DNA from: Ptiloglossa arizonensis
Lineage: Eukaryota > Arthropoda > Insecta > Hymenoptera > Colletidae
Length of the DNA: 64,000 nt
Reading direction: 5' to 3'
NCBI RefSeq assembly: GCF_051014685.1
Contig: NC_135060.1
Coordinates: 7,998,001 to 8,062,000 of the forward strand
In this document: one piece after another, positions 35,697 through 47,756 of the stretch
How the letters are laid out: every line of letters begins with the position of its first letter
Numbering within the stretch: the stretch's first letter is position 1
Program-made: the position numbers and the translations under genes
Notes under the pieces: generated by a model
What the model was told of the DNA's origin: nothing
The model's database searches: none
Seen by the model: only the letters and a program-made list of their open reading frames with translations

Positions 35697-37498
35697 TTTA
35701 CTTTGGCGCGTGTAGGGAATCGCACGGACTACGGAAGAAAATCGGTGGGATTGATTTCGTCGAAAAAGAACGGTTTAAAACTGAACGGATAACGCGTGAC
35801 GCGATCGGTTGCTTCTGACAATTTCGGGTATAGATAATAACGGATCTTTTACGACGATAGCGTGTTCGATGGAAGGAACAACTCGATTTCACGGTAGATT
35901 CTCGATTCTTCTTTCGAGGTAACTTTGTATTCGAACTCGTAGGCAGGTTATTTTTTCCAACGGTCCGCGTTACGAAACGATAAATATAAAATTTTGTAAT
36001 TCTTTCTGTTTTCAAAGTTTATACAAAATTTTTAGTTCGTCGTACTTTAATTTTTTTTTGCTTTTCTTTCGTGTACTTTTCAGACGATTGACGAATCGCG
36101 CTAAAGAAAATGAATTAATCGGATCGAAACGCGACGTTATGTATCGTGCGTACGCGAAGTATTGCGTAAGATTCAGCATAAGTAAATAATGCACTTTCAC
36201 TGTCATCTACCGTCTCCGATTACACGATACGAAGGAAGTTCCGGATCTGATCAGATCTGTTTCCCTTCGGTTTTCGCTTACAAAAAATCATTTCGCTAGA
36301 AATGCTTTCGTTAGCATTGCAGAATCAAATCGTTGTCGTTCCCGGAGATTACTCAAGTTGAGGTTGATCCACCGATGATTTACGGGAGAATCAACGTTAC
36401 TACGATCCACGGAAACGCGTGACTCATTCGTTCGTTAATAAATTTAGTCAATGAATTTTATCTAAAGCTTATCCGAGTGTGACATCAGATGCTCCCGAGT
36501 GCTTGAGCACTTTTGATCGTACAATACGATAGAAATTAAATTATTCTCGACGATAACGCAGAAATATATTTTTACTCTGCAATTATCTTCTATTTTTGCA
36601 AAGGTGCAACACCGACGTTAACAACTGTCGTTGATTACCGATGCTCTCCATTAATCTTCGATGATTAATAAATTCCTCGACGGGAATTACTGAAATGAAA
36701 ATGCTCGCGTTCAATAAAACTTGCAACTCGCAAACCGCTGAACAACATTCGTGCAAGATAATAAATACACTATCGAACAATTGTATATTTTAAGCCTTCT
36801 CGATATAACGTGAATGGTGTTATTGTCGTATAAAAGAACAGAATCGCGCGAAGGCAAGTATTTTTCACCGATGTATAAAAGAAGAACTTTTAATACCAAT
36901 TATCAGGAACGTTGGATGTTTTACCGTTTCGAGCGAGTCAATTTTAAACGCGACGTAAATTTTAAACAAAATTATATCGAATTTTACATTTCGTGTCTCG
37001 CGTGGGTAAAATAAGGTGTCGACACGTCGATTTTCGACATTTTATTTCGACGTTCGCAACTCGAGACTAACATCGTATTCACAACCGTAATATTTTCCAC
37101 TAAAAACGTGTAAATACAAACTGTGAACCAAACTCATCCAAAATCGACAACTAACGAATCAAACTCGCACTTCGAACTGGATGAAATCCGTTGATAAAAT
37201 ACTTTCCATTTTCGCAATCGATCGCTTCGCTCAATAGTCTCTTTTCCCTGGATCACGAACGATCGATAAACGAAACGAGGTTCCAAATAGTGTCGTTTAC
37301 AATTTGGACGAATTTAAAAAAAAAAAACAGAAATACTTGCCCGTAGTGCCGTGGTCTTCGCGCCGAATCGTACGATATAAAACATCGTTATTGTCCAGAT
37401 AAAAAACGAACGATATCGTCGAACTGGAAGATCGAACGTTCGAACGTTCTTCGAACCTAATAATAAACGTATGCACGGGACGCAACAAATGCAATTCG

Positions 37499-37502
<4 letters not shown>

Positions 37503-37554
<52 letters not shown>
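37503..37554. repeat. (CT)26 microsatellite
   Basis: An uninterrupted CT dinucleotide run of 52 bp, the longest perfect dinucleotide repeat in the window. GA/CT runs are GAGA-factor binding sites in insects, so a chromatin role is possible. It is likely to vary in length. Confidence 0.95.
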
Positions 37555-37557
<3 letters not shown>

Positions 37558-40500
37558 GTTCGATAACCGAGGAGTGAAACATCAAAGGACAGCATTTTCC
37601 TCCCCGCGTCCGGCAAGAAACGGAAGAGTCCAAAGTCACGATCAACTACGTCTCTGTGCTATTGCGCATGTTGCGACGAATGACACGATAAAACGCGTGT
37701 ATCCGCGTGGCGTACGATACACACGAGCGTCTATCTACCCATGGAACAGGAAGAACGAATACGGCCGTATTTTTCTTTTTTTTTCCCACCCGTAGCGAGC
37801 GTGACCGCATGTTACGCTCTTTTGCCGCGTTTTATCCGGCTTAAGATCAATGTGTCAAAGTTATGCCACACATTCGTATCGAAGGTGATCCGAGCTGGAC
37901 GTTACCCAACGACCGCACAGAGTGAAAACCGCAGACAACTCGATCGCCGGCCGGGGCAGATTCTAGTTACGCGACAGGTGACAAATTTTTCTCTCTACAC
38001 GGGAGAGACGCGAGATTTTCACGAATAGACGCCGTTCGATCGATGACCATTGACACGTGAACCATTATTTTACGCCAGGGGAGACAATCCCGCGGTTCAC
38101 GTTTCGATCGACCACGTTGCCTAAACAACGTGTACCTGTATCGTAAAAAAGTTCCAGGTTTGGTCGAAAGGGCACGTGATCGACGTACACGATAACTAGG
38201 GAATAAAATTATCGATACTTTCGAGTGAAAATAAATTCAATCACAAGTGTCCACCGAAATTTTATTTTACGAGGTCTCGAGTGGTCTCTGCGCGCGAATG
38301 GAGAAGGGAGAGGGGAGAAACGAGAAATTCTTGTACAAATAAAAATTTCGAGATGTTTGTATTCGGTGCTTGTTCAATTGTGATTCGAATCGATAGAATC
38401 AAGTGTTTCATGAGTGAAAATTTAAAATTCGATGAACCAGTCGCGAATAAGTACTTTGGGTTTTTTATACGTTGCTTGTATTGGAATCGAATTTTGTCTT
38501 TGTTTTTAGGTTTGTTTAGAACCTTGCTGAGAAATAGGATTAGGATTCTTGATATTGTCGAACGAGTGTTTTGTGTGTGTTTCTGGAGATTGTTTTAAAT
38601 TGGAAATATCTATAGAAAAGGAATATTTAGAGTCGTGTAGTTTTAGACGATTATTTGATTAATTTGATAAATTTATGTATTTGAAATTTAGCAGAGAGAG
38701 AGTTAAAGCGTTGATCTTCGTTTCGGGTAACAGGTTGTAAGGCCGACGATCGAAATATAAAGTTACGTGCGAAACGAATCGAGCCTTGAACCGTGACGTA
38801 ACTGTTTACCATAATCATGGATAAAACATACCTGACTTCGGCTCGATTTTGCCCCGATTAAAGGAAAGTCGTGTTCGTGAGAGAGATTGGTTATCGAAAA
38901 CTCCTGGATAGAAAACTCCAGGAATTGGACACGGTTATCGACAAAGTGTTGACAAAGACCGGTTTACGACTCGACCTCAAGGTTTAGGACTCGCGCGTCA
39001 TGTTTGCGACGTTGTTGGTTCGCAAACGATTCCAACGTGGCCTTTTCCGAATATTTCTGTACGAAAACACAAGCCGACCAACATAAATTTCAATCAAAGA
39101 CGATCGGTTGGTTCCCTGCTCTTTAAATAAACACAGTGTCCGAGAAGGAGTCGTTTCGAGCAATACACATATATTTATATTTTTAACGTTCTCGACTCTT
39201 GAATACAGTATCAATCTTCAAGAATTTAAAAAAACTTAAATAAAGGTGGAATTTACGGAACGGAATTAAATTTTTTTAATTCTTCTAGCAATCGTACATC
39301 TCGCGCGCGTCTCGATACGTATCGCTAATGTTATCGAGGTAAATTCAAAAATTCGTCAAAAACGTTTCGACCCATCGACTCGTCTTCGATGTCGTAAATC
39401 GCTCGAAGCTCGTGTCGTAATTGTAAAAAATTGAACCAATGACACGTCGCGGTTAACACGCGTAATTGATTCGACGACAATGTATCTAACGTTTCTGGAA
39501 AGTGCGCACGATCGGGAAACGTTTCGAATAATTAACCGAGGCACACGTCGCCGCGAATAGATAACGACAATAAAATATGTATCGTTTGACGCACGATGGT
39601 TTTATTCACAGCGGTTCGCTCCTGTCTTTAAGACTCTCGATCATGCAATCGCGTATACGCGATATCCGGTCACCGATTATCTATGGAAATCTGATTCGGA
39701 TTTATCGGGAAAAATCGCTTGTCGGTTTTCCGGGCTGGATTACGAGCGACGAATGGAAATTCCCTCGTCAAAGTGGAAACCGTATTATCCGAAACGAATC
39801 GAAAATCGAACGATCGGTTATCGGACGAGATCGAGGTCGTCGCGAAATCGTGTAAAAATTCAGGCCGCGAGACTTTCCTGTCGACCAAATATTTATCAAC
39901 GTTTCTATCTGCTTTACGAGCCTGCAGTTTTACGTTCGAGCTGACATGAATTTCGCCGAGCGGCTCGTTTCACCGCGGTGTTCGTTCTTCCTTCGCGAAA
40001 ATCTCCGATTCTCGGCTGCTATAGTCGCCGCGAACCCAGTTGGCCGCTCAAGGCCACTCCCCCCACTCACCACTCCCCCACCCACCACTCCCCCGCCCCG
40101 CCCACCGACCGTGAGCAACGTCGCAAATTCCCTCCACCGACGCGGGACACGCTTTCTTCCGTATAGACTTACAGGAGCACGATATTGTGGTGGATCCTTC
40201 GTTTATTTTCTCGTACGACCGGTCGCCTTTCTCTTTCACTCTTACGGATTTTACTTTCTCGTTCCTCTACGTGCTGTCCAATGCAAGCTACCGAGCACGA
40301 GGATCCTCCCTTACGGTCGAGTTGCATAACGGAGGAAAATTAGTTTCTCCCCTTGGAAACCAACGCGCGAGCTTCACGTAACGTGAATTTCAGGATACGT
40401 CCAACGACGTACGTTCTAAACACGCGTTTTAGAAATTTAAACATTCTACATCGATCAATATTCGTTTCCATAGGGCATCGAATTAGAACCTTTTGATTCG

Positions 40501-41489
40501 AAATGGTATTTTTGAATCTTATTCGTATCGCACTCGCCTCGACGTCTCGATCATTTTGATATGAATCTAGTACAATAATCGACCAAGAGAAGTGTGTAAA
40601 TTGGTACCTCGATTAACGAAAAGGAAGATACTGTTTCAAGAACAGAGTGCATCGATAAAAACAAAAAAAACGTTCAAGTTATCCGTAATTTTCTACGTTA
40701 AAAATGATTCCTCCATCTTGGACCCTGAGACTTTTGCAACGCACCGATTCGGCACGAATTCGACTGTTCGTGGAAGACACCAAATTGAAAATAAAAAAGA
40801 CGGTTTCTGAACGGTACAAGGAACAATATACTCGAACGTTAAACTAAACGATCAACGTAACAAAGAAAAGGGACGTTCAAGCAGGTTCGTTCGTAATAAA
40901 AATTTCCATTCGCGGCCTCGTTGGCTCGCTAGACGACCTCCCCAGGGTTCGTGCCCTCCACCTTGGAAAACACTGACCTAAGCTCCCGGTGTGTCGCAAT
41001 TTCGCCGCTCCTACGGCACGGAATAATCTCGTTAAACGAGGAAAGCGTAGCACGGAGCCACCGTGCCGTGTCTATCGAATTTTTTCGCGGTGACGTCTTC
41101 GTTGGAAGACTTTGACCGTAAGTGGACAACAACAGGGAGGCCGCGGAGGATCCTATTATGCCGCCGCATTTACGAGGGTGGTGCGCGCGTGGGTGCACGG
41201 TGTGTAGAACGCGGTGTGGACCCATCGTGCTTTGTTGCCAGATGGGGAAAAAGAAAACGAAAGAACCGCGACGAGGAGGAAGAGACAGAGGTGTGCGCGG
41301 GCCCGACGAGACAGCTGTCTGACCTGATTCCGCGAAAGGGTTTCCAATCATAATGACAAGGTGGGCGAGCGTTTTAGAGGACGAGGCATTGACCGGATGC
41401 ACCGTGAGAAACGCATCCTGTACAACGAGAGAAACACAACCGAGTCACGGCTTTCAGACACGGTATACATCGTCACTGTGCGAATACAG
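37555..41489. other. Non-coding stretch
   Basis: No supported gene. The minus-strand frame at 40929-41402 and the forward frame at 41063-41353 overlap in CpG-rich DNA and neither was recognised. The G-quadruplex motif at 40.06 kb is listed separately. Confidence 0.35.
40058..40107 (-). other. Strong G-quadruplex motif on the minus strand
   Basis: The plus strand carries C-runs of 6, 5, 3, 5, 4 and 3 within about 50 bp (ACTCCCCCCACTCACCACTC, then CCCCACCCACCACTCCCCCG). On the minus strand this gives at least six G-tracts with loops of 1-12 nt, well beyond the four needed for an intramolecular quadruplex. It is unusual in a window this AT-rich. A TTGGCC-N5-GGCCA palindrome lies immediately upstream (40040-40056). 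Confidence 0.75.
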
Positions 41490-41945
41490 GTATCCGAAAA
41501 CAGCCAAATTTGACAAAATTGTGTTTCGAGGGACTGTAGTTTTGACGAATGTAACAAATATTAAAAATTGCGTAATTTATTCGATGTTCTTAATTCGAGT
41601 ACTCTTTGGTAAGCAAGAGTTTGAGATGTACTGGCCAGTGTGCAAAAATACGAATCCGAAAATAGCTAAACTGGATGTAATTGCGATTTGAGGGACTGTA
41701 GTTTTAACGAATGTAACAAATATTAAAAATTGCGTAATTTATTCGATGTTCTTAATTCGAGTACTCTTTGGTAAGCAAGAGTTTGAGATGCCAGTGTGCA
41801 AAAATACGAATCCGAAAACAGCCAAATTCGACATAATTGCGTTTCAAGGGACTGTAGTTTTAACGAATATAAAAAATACCAAACATTGCGTAATTTATTT
41901 AAGGTTCTTAATTCGAGTACTCTTTGGAAAACAAGAGTCGATTAT
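41490..41945 (+). repeat. Tandem repeat of about 150-165 bp, 3 copies
   Basis: Three units share AATCCGAAAACAGCCAAATT, GGGACTGTAGTTTTAACGAA, ATTGCGTAATTTATTCGATG and TCTTAATTCGAGTACTCTTT. Copies one and two are nearly identical and the third is diverged and truncated. Confidence 0.88.
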
Positions 41946-42003
41946 CAGTATTTAGAAGTATATACTAAATTCTATTGTAGACAAAATTTAATTAAGGAAG
42001 TAT

Positions 42004-42546
42004 CTAAAGAATACTTGGAATCGATAGAGAATTGATATTTATACCGCGATAAATTGTGGACAATTTGGAAAAATCTGGTCTTGAAATTGGTACACTTGTC
42101 CCTGTTATGATTGTCACGATTTTGTTTCGAAGGTGACGAGCAATATTTATATTTATATTATATTTTTCTATTGTCACTGTCTTCTGGGTCCAGACGTTTG
42201 CGTTCAGTTCGATGTGTTCCATTTAATCGTCACGGTGGCTGAAAATGTACATTGAACAGGTAGCTAGATTTTTAACGAATTTGAAAAAAAAAATGCCACC
42301 GAATGAAGAATAAACCGTTGAACGATCGAAAAATTTATCTGGAAATATTTCGACAGATTGGACGATGGCAGGAACGAATTGTCGGTTGTTGGGTAGGATG
42401 ATCGATGCAACGGTGGCTTCGTCAGCAACCCGAAAGATATTTATACCGATGAAACACGACAGCTGATAGGAAAGTGGAACAAGTGTCTTCTTCTTGTCAA
42501 GGACTGCGGCAAAAAATAACCTAAATATTTTTAAAATTGCCAACAA
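42004..42546 (-). pseudogene. Unrecognised frame interrupted by one stop (possible gene remnant)
   Basis: Two abutting minus-strand frames, 42223-42546 and 42004-42222, are in the same phase and separated by a single TAA (42225-42223). Together they span about 180 codons. The region has fewer CG dinucleotides than usual here, so its openness is not just a composition effect. The upstream part follows a good acceptor-like run (TTATTTTTTGCCGCAG) and reads VLDKKKTLVPLSYQLSCFIG and on to VEIFPDKFFDRSTVYSSFGG. The downstream part starts with an ATG (MEHIELNANVWTQKTVTIEK). No family was recognised. It could be a decayed exon of an older gene or transposon, or a chance frame. Confidence 0.2.
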
Positions 42547-43544
42547 TCGCGTCCTTATTTATTAAACGAACCTTTTACCACGGACGCTGGTAAAAGTCGG
42601 GTATCCTTGGTGGAAAGAGTTTCCTGTTGAAAGATTTTACGGATTGTGTACACCAGCTTCGAAAAAAACTTGTCCGTGCTACGACCGCAAATGCGTCGGA
42701 GTCGTCGCCAATCAACTGGCGCATCCAACCGGAAGTCGAACCGCGTGTTTACGCATTTATGATAACCGAGGCAAGTTTATCTGACGTTCGCGTACACTTT
42801 GAGTTTTATTTACAGAGAATTTTTACAAGTGACCACAATGAGAAATGAAACGAATCTCATTGTAAATCCGTTGTCAAGGTATAATCCAGTCGCGAAGATA
42901 TAATCCAGAAGAAGCGGATTGCTTTTCCATTTACATACGTACTGTACGTTTTGCAAGACTCGTCGCGTTCAGGGTCTGAAGACGCAAACTGGATCTCTCG
43001 ATATCGATACAATACCATTATTCAAACTCTGTTTTCATTTTTTTTTTCATATCAAAAATTTTGCCCCAATTTCGCGGTATTAGGTATCCAAAGATTCGAA
43101 AAAATAAAACGCGCAAAGAGACACGGGTGCATTGAACACTGTTCTTTCCGAACCTAATCTTAACGAACGAAATGCAGGTCGTCTCGTTTATTGTTGCAGC
43201 TTCTAGGTCTAGGTTATTGCGGTTACATCGACAACACGATACGTATATTGTAACTACACGTTCGATCTACGATTTATTATTACAAAACAACTGGATATTC
43301 GCTGTGATATAACAGAGTTGTCCGCGTTCCTAAGAATGTTGGCGTTATCGGTACAATGCTCCGATCGTTACTGTTTATCCCACGATGCATAATCGTGCGC
43401 ATTTGCATGCGACACGAGTGCTTCAAACTGTACGATGTAAAAACGATCCAACGCTTTAAAACGTTTGGTAGTAACTCTGTAAGACGATATTTCGTTGTCA
43501 ATTTTTATCGTTCGCGATTCCTCGGAAAATTTTCGAGTACGGGT
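42547..43544. other. Non-coding stretch
   Basis: No supported gene. A forward frame at 42627-42848 has a protein-like composition but starts at TTG and was not recognised. A T-rich run occurs at 43041-43050. Confidence 0.35.
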
Positions 43545-43915
43545 GGTCACCGAAGAAATTTTAAACAATAGATCCGGCTCCAAGTCGCCTCGCTGTGTAC
43601 TAGAACAAAACGATGCCTCGTTAGAATCTTTTCGATACTTCTGGCAACGTTTTCCCTTCAAACGTACAAAACTGCATCAAAGTTTAAAAAAATCCACGTC
43701 GAGTCGTCAACGACGACACCACGACTCGAGTTTTCAACGAACAATTGAAAACGTTGCGCGACTTGTCCAATGAATCCCATCGATGCATCGAAATGCACCG
43801 ATTCTGGATTTCGAGGACGATGCAACGTCAGAAGCGCTAGAAAATTTACACGTGTCTTCCGCGGAGTGTTTATCGACGACTTGGAGCCGGATCTATTGTT
43901 TAAAATTCCTTCGGT
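43545..43915. repeat. Long imperfect inverted repeat (foldback)
   Basis: The left arm (43545-43586, with CCGAAGAAATTTTAAACAAT and AGATCCGGCTCCAAGTCG) is the reverse complement of the right arm (43876-43915) with only about three mismatches in 40. Weaker pairing continues inward (TTTTCGATACTTCTGGCAAC against ACGTCAGAAGCGCTAGAAAA), so the transcript would form a stem of up to about 100 bp with a loop near 170 nt. A secondary perfect hairpin (TCGAGTCGT/ACGACTCGA, 43699-43729) sits in the loop. Both strands would read the peptide ILNNRSGSKS from the arms. Confidence 0.7.
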
Positions 43916-44221
43916 GGCCATTTTGAGGGTTACCGGGTTCTGGTGGGGCCAAGATCTGGAACTCGTCTTCCAGAGGCCTAGAAAGCCAACGTTGCGCGTC
44001 AACGCGATTGTTAGACACCGGGTTTCGTTGTTACGACGAGGATCGATCCGAGGAGGATCGCGATAAAAAAACCAGACCGGAGTTGGAAGTTTTCTTCGAT
44101 CGTGAACGAGGTGAAAGTAACGTTCGCAGCGAATTCTCGACGCACGGTTATCTGTATCTTCCAATGATCGAATAACGAGCGAAGAAGAATTCTCAAAGAA
44201 TCCGAGAAACGCGACACGTAC

Positions 44222-44292
44222 GGTACATACTGTGTGTACGTGTATACGTGTGTACGTGTGTAAGTGTGTACGTGTGTAAGTGTGTACGTGTA
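44222..44292. repeat. GTGTACGTGT-type microsatellite
   Basis: About 70 bp of interspersed GTGTGTACGTGTGTAAGTGT units. The His/Thr-rich stretch of the minus-strand frame at 43658-44377 comes from this repeat, which is why that 239-codon frame is not called as a gene. Confidence 0.85.
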
Positions 44293-45464
44293 TCTGCTGT
44301 GGAGGCAGGAGTGATTTCACCTGCGCGGTCGCGTACACGTGACCGACCGTTAATGACTCACTATCGGGAATCTGCATGAGTGTACAGAACGGTACACCTC
44401 TGCAACGCGTTGACTAATTAAATTACCACGTTTACCGGTGGCTGAATAGGAACTTTTTTCTACCGTCGACTCGGTCAACGGAATAGAAAGAGCGCAACCG
44501 AAGGTAAAAATAAATATTTAAATACCGGCCGCGACGGTTGCACGTGCTCTTATCGTTTGGTACGTGTTTGGGCAATTTCTCTCGACTTTGTACTTCGTCG
44601 ATCGTTTCGTTTCTCCTCGCGACGCAATTATTGTATATATTTTCATTTGTTTTTACTTTCCTTTCGTTTTTCACTACTCTTCTCTCCCTCTGTCGCGTTA
44701 CTTCGTCGTATTCTTCCGGTGGTCCAGGTCAGATCCACGACAACTCGTTTCTTTCTTTTCTTTTTCGCCTCGTTGCGTACACCGAGCTTTACTTCCGTGG
44801 ATCGATTTTCTTTTCTCTTTCTCTCGATGCTTCGTACCGTTTCCCAACCGATCCCCGGACAATAAAGACGCACGACGATCGTTATCGAGCAACGATAGGC
44901 ACCGTAGCGTCTCCGAACGAGCATGATTCACCCAGATTTCACGAGGCGAAAAAGAAAGGAGACCGCACCGCGGACAACATCGTCGTCGGTTCACTGGAAC
45001 TCTTTACGACCGGTGCAATAATACGACATAATTGTTCGCTTCGCAACAAAAAAAAAAGAAACCTTTCTCCGTTCTGGACGCCGTTAAGCGTAATAAAACC
45101 GGCCTCACTTCCGTGTTTTAGCACACCTTTCCGCAATTAAGATAAAGAGATCTTTCGAAAACTTTCGGAGAAAGACGTCTTTATCGGTGCGCGAGAGAGG
45201 ACGAACCACGACGAATGACGAGTCATCGGGGTCTCGCGGGTACGTAATACCGAGAAGAGGGCACAATCGAAATTTCGACGAACGATAATATAATCCTACA
45301 AAGTCTTTTACGACCGAGTTTCGGTGGCCATCGACCAACCAAAGAAGTTCGTTAAAAGAATCGACGACACCTTTCTCCAGTGGACAACGATTCTATGTCA
45401 GCGATTTACCTTCGTATCTGAGAACGAATTACCAATTGTACCGGATCAGTGTCGCGTTATGTGC

Positions 45465-45785
45465 CAATTTGGTAGACCTGTTTAATAATAGGTTGTTCCG
45501 TAAATTTTGTCGTTTTATGAAACTTATCGAACGATTTAGTACACTTGATTCGTATGTAGAGAAACGTATACTTGTAACATAGACATTGAGAAAGTCTGTC
45601 ATATTTCCAAATTATCGTTCGGTGGACCTGTTTAATTAGGTTTTCCGATACATTTTGTCGTTCTATGAAACTTATTGAATTATCTAGTACACTTGATTAG
45701 TATATAGAGAAACATACTTGTAACATAGACATTGAGAAAGCCTGTCATACTTCCAAATGATCGTTTTATCGTTTAGTGGACCTAT
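45465..45785 (+). repeat. Tandem duplication of a mariner-like left end, about 148 bp
   Basis: The unit AGGTTGTTCCGTAAATTTTG, then CGTTTTATGAAACTTAT, AGTACACTTGATT, CATAGACATTGAGAAAG, ending GTGGACCTGTTTAAT, is present at 45489 and again at 45641. A decayed third trace (ACACTTGCAACACAGACACC) lies beyond the nested piggyBac-like MITE near 46063. The terminal part of the element has therefore been multiplied in tandem. Confidence 0.75.
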
Positions 45786-46871
45786 TTAACCCTTTGCACT
45801 CGAAACTCTTCTGATACCAAAAACCAGCACCTCGATGAAATCCTTCGAGTCGTGTAATTAATTTCAAACAGAAAATTTTCATTTCAACGTTTCATATTCA
45901 TATATTTACATTTTACAAGAAAGGAGTAATTGAATCTTTCATTTAAATTCCAAACCACAATGGTTTTCCAAATTGGAGAGAAGTACACCGAATTAATAGG
46001 CGATCAAGGATCGCCTCTCGAGTGAAAAGAGTTAATAAATTTAATTCGCGCATAAATAAACGTACACTTGCAACACAGACACCGAGAATACATGTCGTAC
46101 TTCGAACTTGTTCCTTAAAAATTACAATCCTTGAAACTATCCGATTCGTTCCACCTTTGGGGAATTTCGAGCAAACGAAACACACATACGAAATCAAGAA
46201 AAGAACAGTACTCGCACGTGTATAGTTCTCGTCTGTGCCAATGCACAGTAGTCTCTATTAGACCCTCTGTTATCGTCCTGTTTGCAACCACGTCGAAGAA
46301 AATTGCTATAGGAACACAAAGCGCGGTCCGAGCGGAGCGTAGCGCGTAACAATCGTTACCGTCCAGTGACCCTCTTTCAAAATTCACCGATTTCAGCTTA
46401 ACTGGGAAAACGTAGGAAAGAAAGGCGTACTTTCTCCCGTGATTTATTCACGCTCGGCGCGTCGGGTTCGCGCGCATCGAATTTTCATTGCGATACAAAC
46501 ACAACCATGGCCCTCGTACGATGCACATCGAACCTCGTACCGGCTTGCATCGCGATGGAAACGATGCAGCTGATCGACAGCGAACGCGAGTTACTTGCAC
46601 TTTTTTTTTTATTTTTATTTTTTCCTTATATTTACGCTACGAAACCAGTAGAGGGTTATTAGTAGCATTGGTGTGCATACTAACAGAACGAAAAAAAGAA
46701 TTGTACACACGAGTCAAAGATTACCCAAATATACAAAACGATACATAAATAGATGATTATTGCTAGTGATTGTACAGAATATTTATAATTGAATAGTAGT
46801 TAAGATCTATTAACACCGGTTGAGATGGTTCGATAAGGTTCGTCGAACGACAAAATTTATGGAACAACCTA
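45489..46871 (+). mobile_element. Mariner-like element with 1.38-kb span, no transposase
   Basis: The left end TAGGTTGTTCCGTAAATTTT and the right end (reverse complement TAGGTTGTTCCATAAATTTT) are inverted repeats with one mismatch over about 26 bp, bounded by TA. The 1383-bp span is about the size of an autonomous mariner, but no transposase was recognised in any frame. The span is padded by a tandem duplication of the left end and by a 250-bp piggyBac-like insertion. It is best explained as an internally rearranged non-autonomous element, or as two solo ends trapping other DNA. Confidence 0.55.
45786..46035 (+). mobile_element. PiggyBac-like MITE, intact ends, nested
   Basis: 250 bp flanked on both sides by TTAA. 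The inner ends are CCCTTTGCACTCGA and, as reverse complement, CTCTTTTCACTCGA (12 of 14 identical). TTAA target duplication with CCYTTT-type ends is the hallmark of piggyBac elements. A 9-bp imperfect inverted motif (GGCGATC-AAG-GATCGCC) lies near the 3' end. It sits inside the mariner-like span and so inserted later. Related to the copy at 29781-30015. Non-coding. Confidence 0.82.
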
Positions 46872-47756
46872 GTATTAAATAGGTCTTCTAACCAGTGGCG
46901 ATATATAATACTTATAACTAGATACTTATAACTTGTAGTTGTATATAGTGCTTGTAACTAGTGTCTACATTATATAAATTCATAATTTTTCGATACCAGT
47001 ACCGAGCAGTCCTCACATACAGTCAAAGATCTAGACCATGGTCTTTAAGAAATTTGTGAATGCACAGTTGCAAGTGTGCAAGTTCAATGCACACAATGTG
47101 CAGTTTACTTAGAGAGAAGTCGATTGTGTAAAGCGGGAGGTAGCCTGTGTTACATAGTCAATTTACTAGTATATTTCTGTTATTGTTAAGGATAGGACCG
47201 TATCACATGGTTGGTATTCTCCACCGACAATTCGTGCAAGTTACTTGCACTTATTGGCCCGCGAATCGCTCGCACGTTGCGCTAGCATTCGCCGGATCAA
47301 CGGGCCTGGTAATATCACAGGACGCGAGCATTCTCGCGTAGCAAACTGTATAATCGTTGCCTCGATAATAGTCACCCGACGCGGATCGTTAATAATTCCG
47401 ATCGTTACGGGTTGCACACCGATGTTCCGCGACGATTAGGAGATCCGAGAACCATCGAAATAATACTTGAGCGTCCGACATTTCACCGATGTTCACGGTT
47501 CCGGACTACGAAGCGGAACGACCGTTGGAAAAATTATATAATTCTCGGCGAAAGGGAAACTTGATTAAGAAAAAAAGGAAAAAGAAGGTGTGAACGTGTG
47601 TATACATACACAGATCGTTGTTAAATAATATTAATAACTTTCACCGAGGAGTAAACGTGGAAAGGATTCTCGAGAGATTAACAAGGACGATTGTGGGTAA
47701 TGATTTACTTATTTATTTATTTATTTATTTTTCTTTTCTTTCGTTTTCAACCACCG
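46872..47756. other. Non-coding stretch
   Basis: No supported gene. The palindromic GTGCAAGTTACTTGCAC (47235-47251) resembles GCGAGTTACTTGCACTTTTT at 46587, on the other side of the mariner-like right end. A TTTA-type microsatellite occurs at 47705-47731. A non-repetitive block at 47255-47440 is a possible regulatory element. Confidence 0.35.
47705..47731. repeat. TTTA microsatellite
   Basis: About six copies of ATTT/TTTA in phase, then a pyrimidine-rich run. Confidence 0.85.

Larger units (their letters stand above)
30016..37502. other. Non-coding stretch, CpG-rich, with alternating purine-pyrimidine tracts
   Basis: No supported gene. Forward frames at 31629-32150, 32862-33164 and 34616-35039 are open but were not recognised and lack convincing splice or start signals. 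Purine-rich tracts occur at 31130-31195 and 31830-31870. A GACT/CACT short tandem repeat lies at 35412-35450. Confidence 0.35.

Noticed and set aside
43658..44377. 239-codon minus-strand frame with a true ATG
   Set aside because: It reads through a GTGT microsatellite (His/Thr repeat) and through one arm and the loop of the inverted repeat, so it is a composite of repeats.
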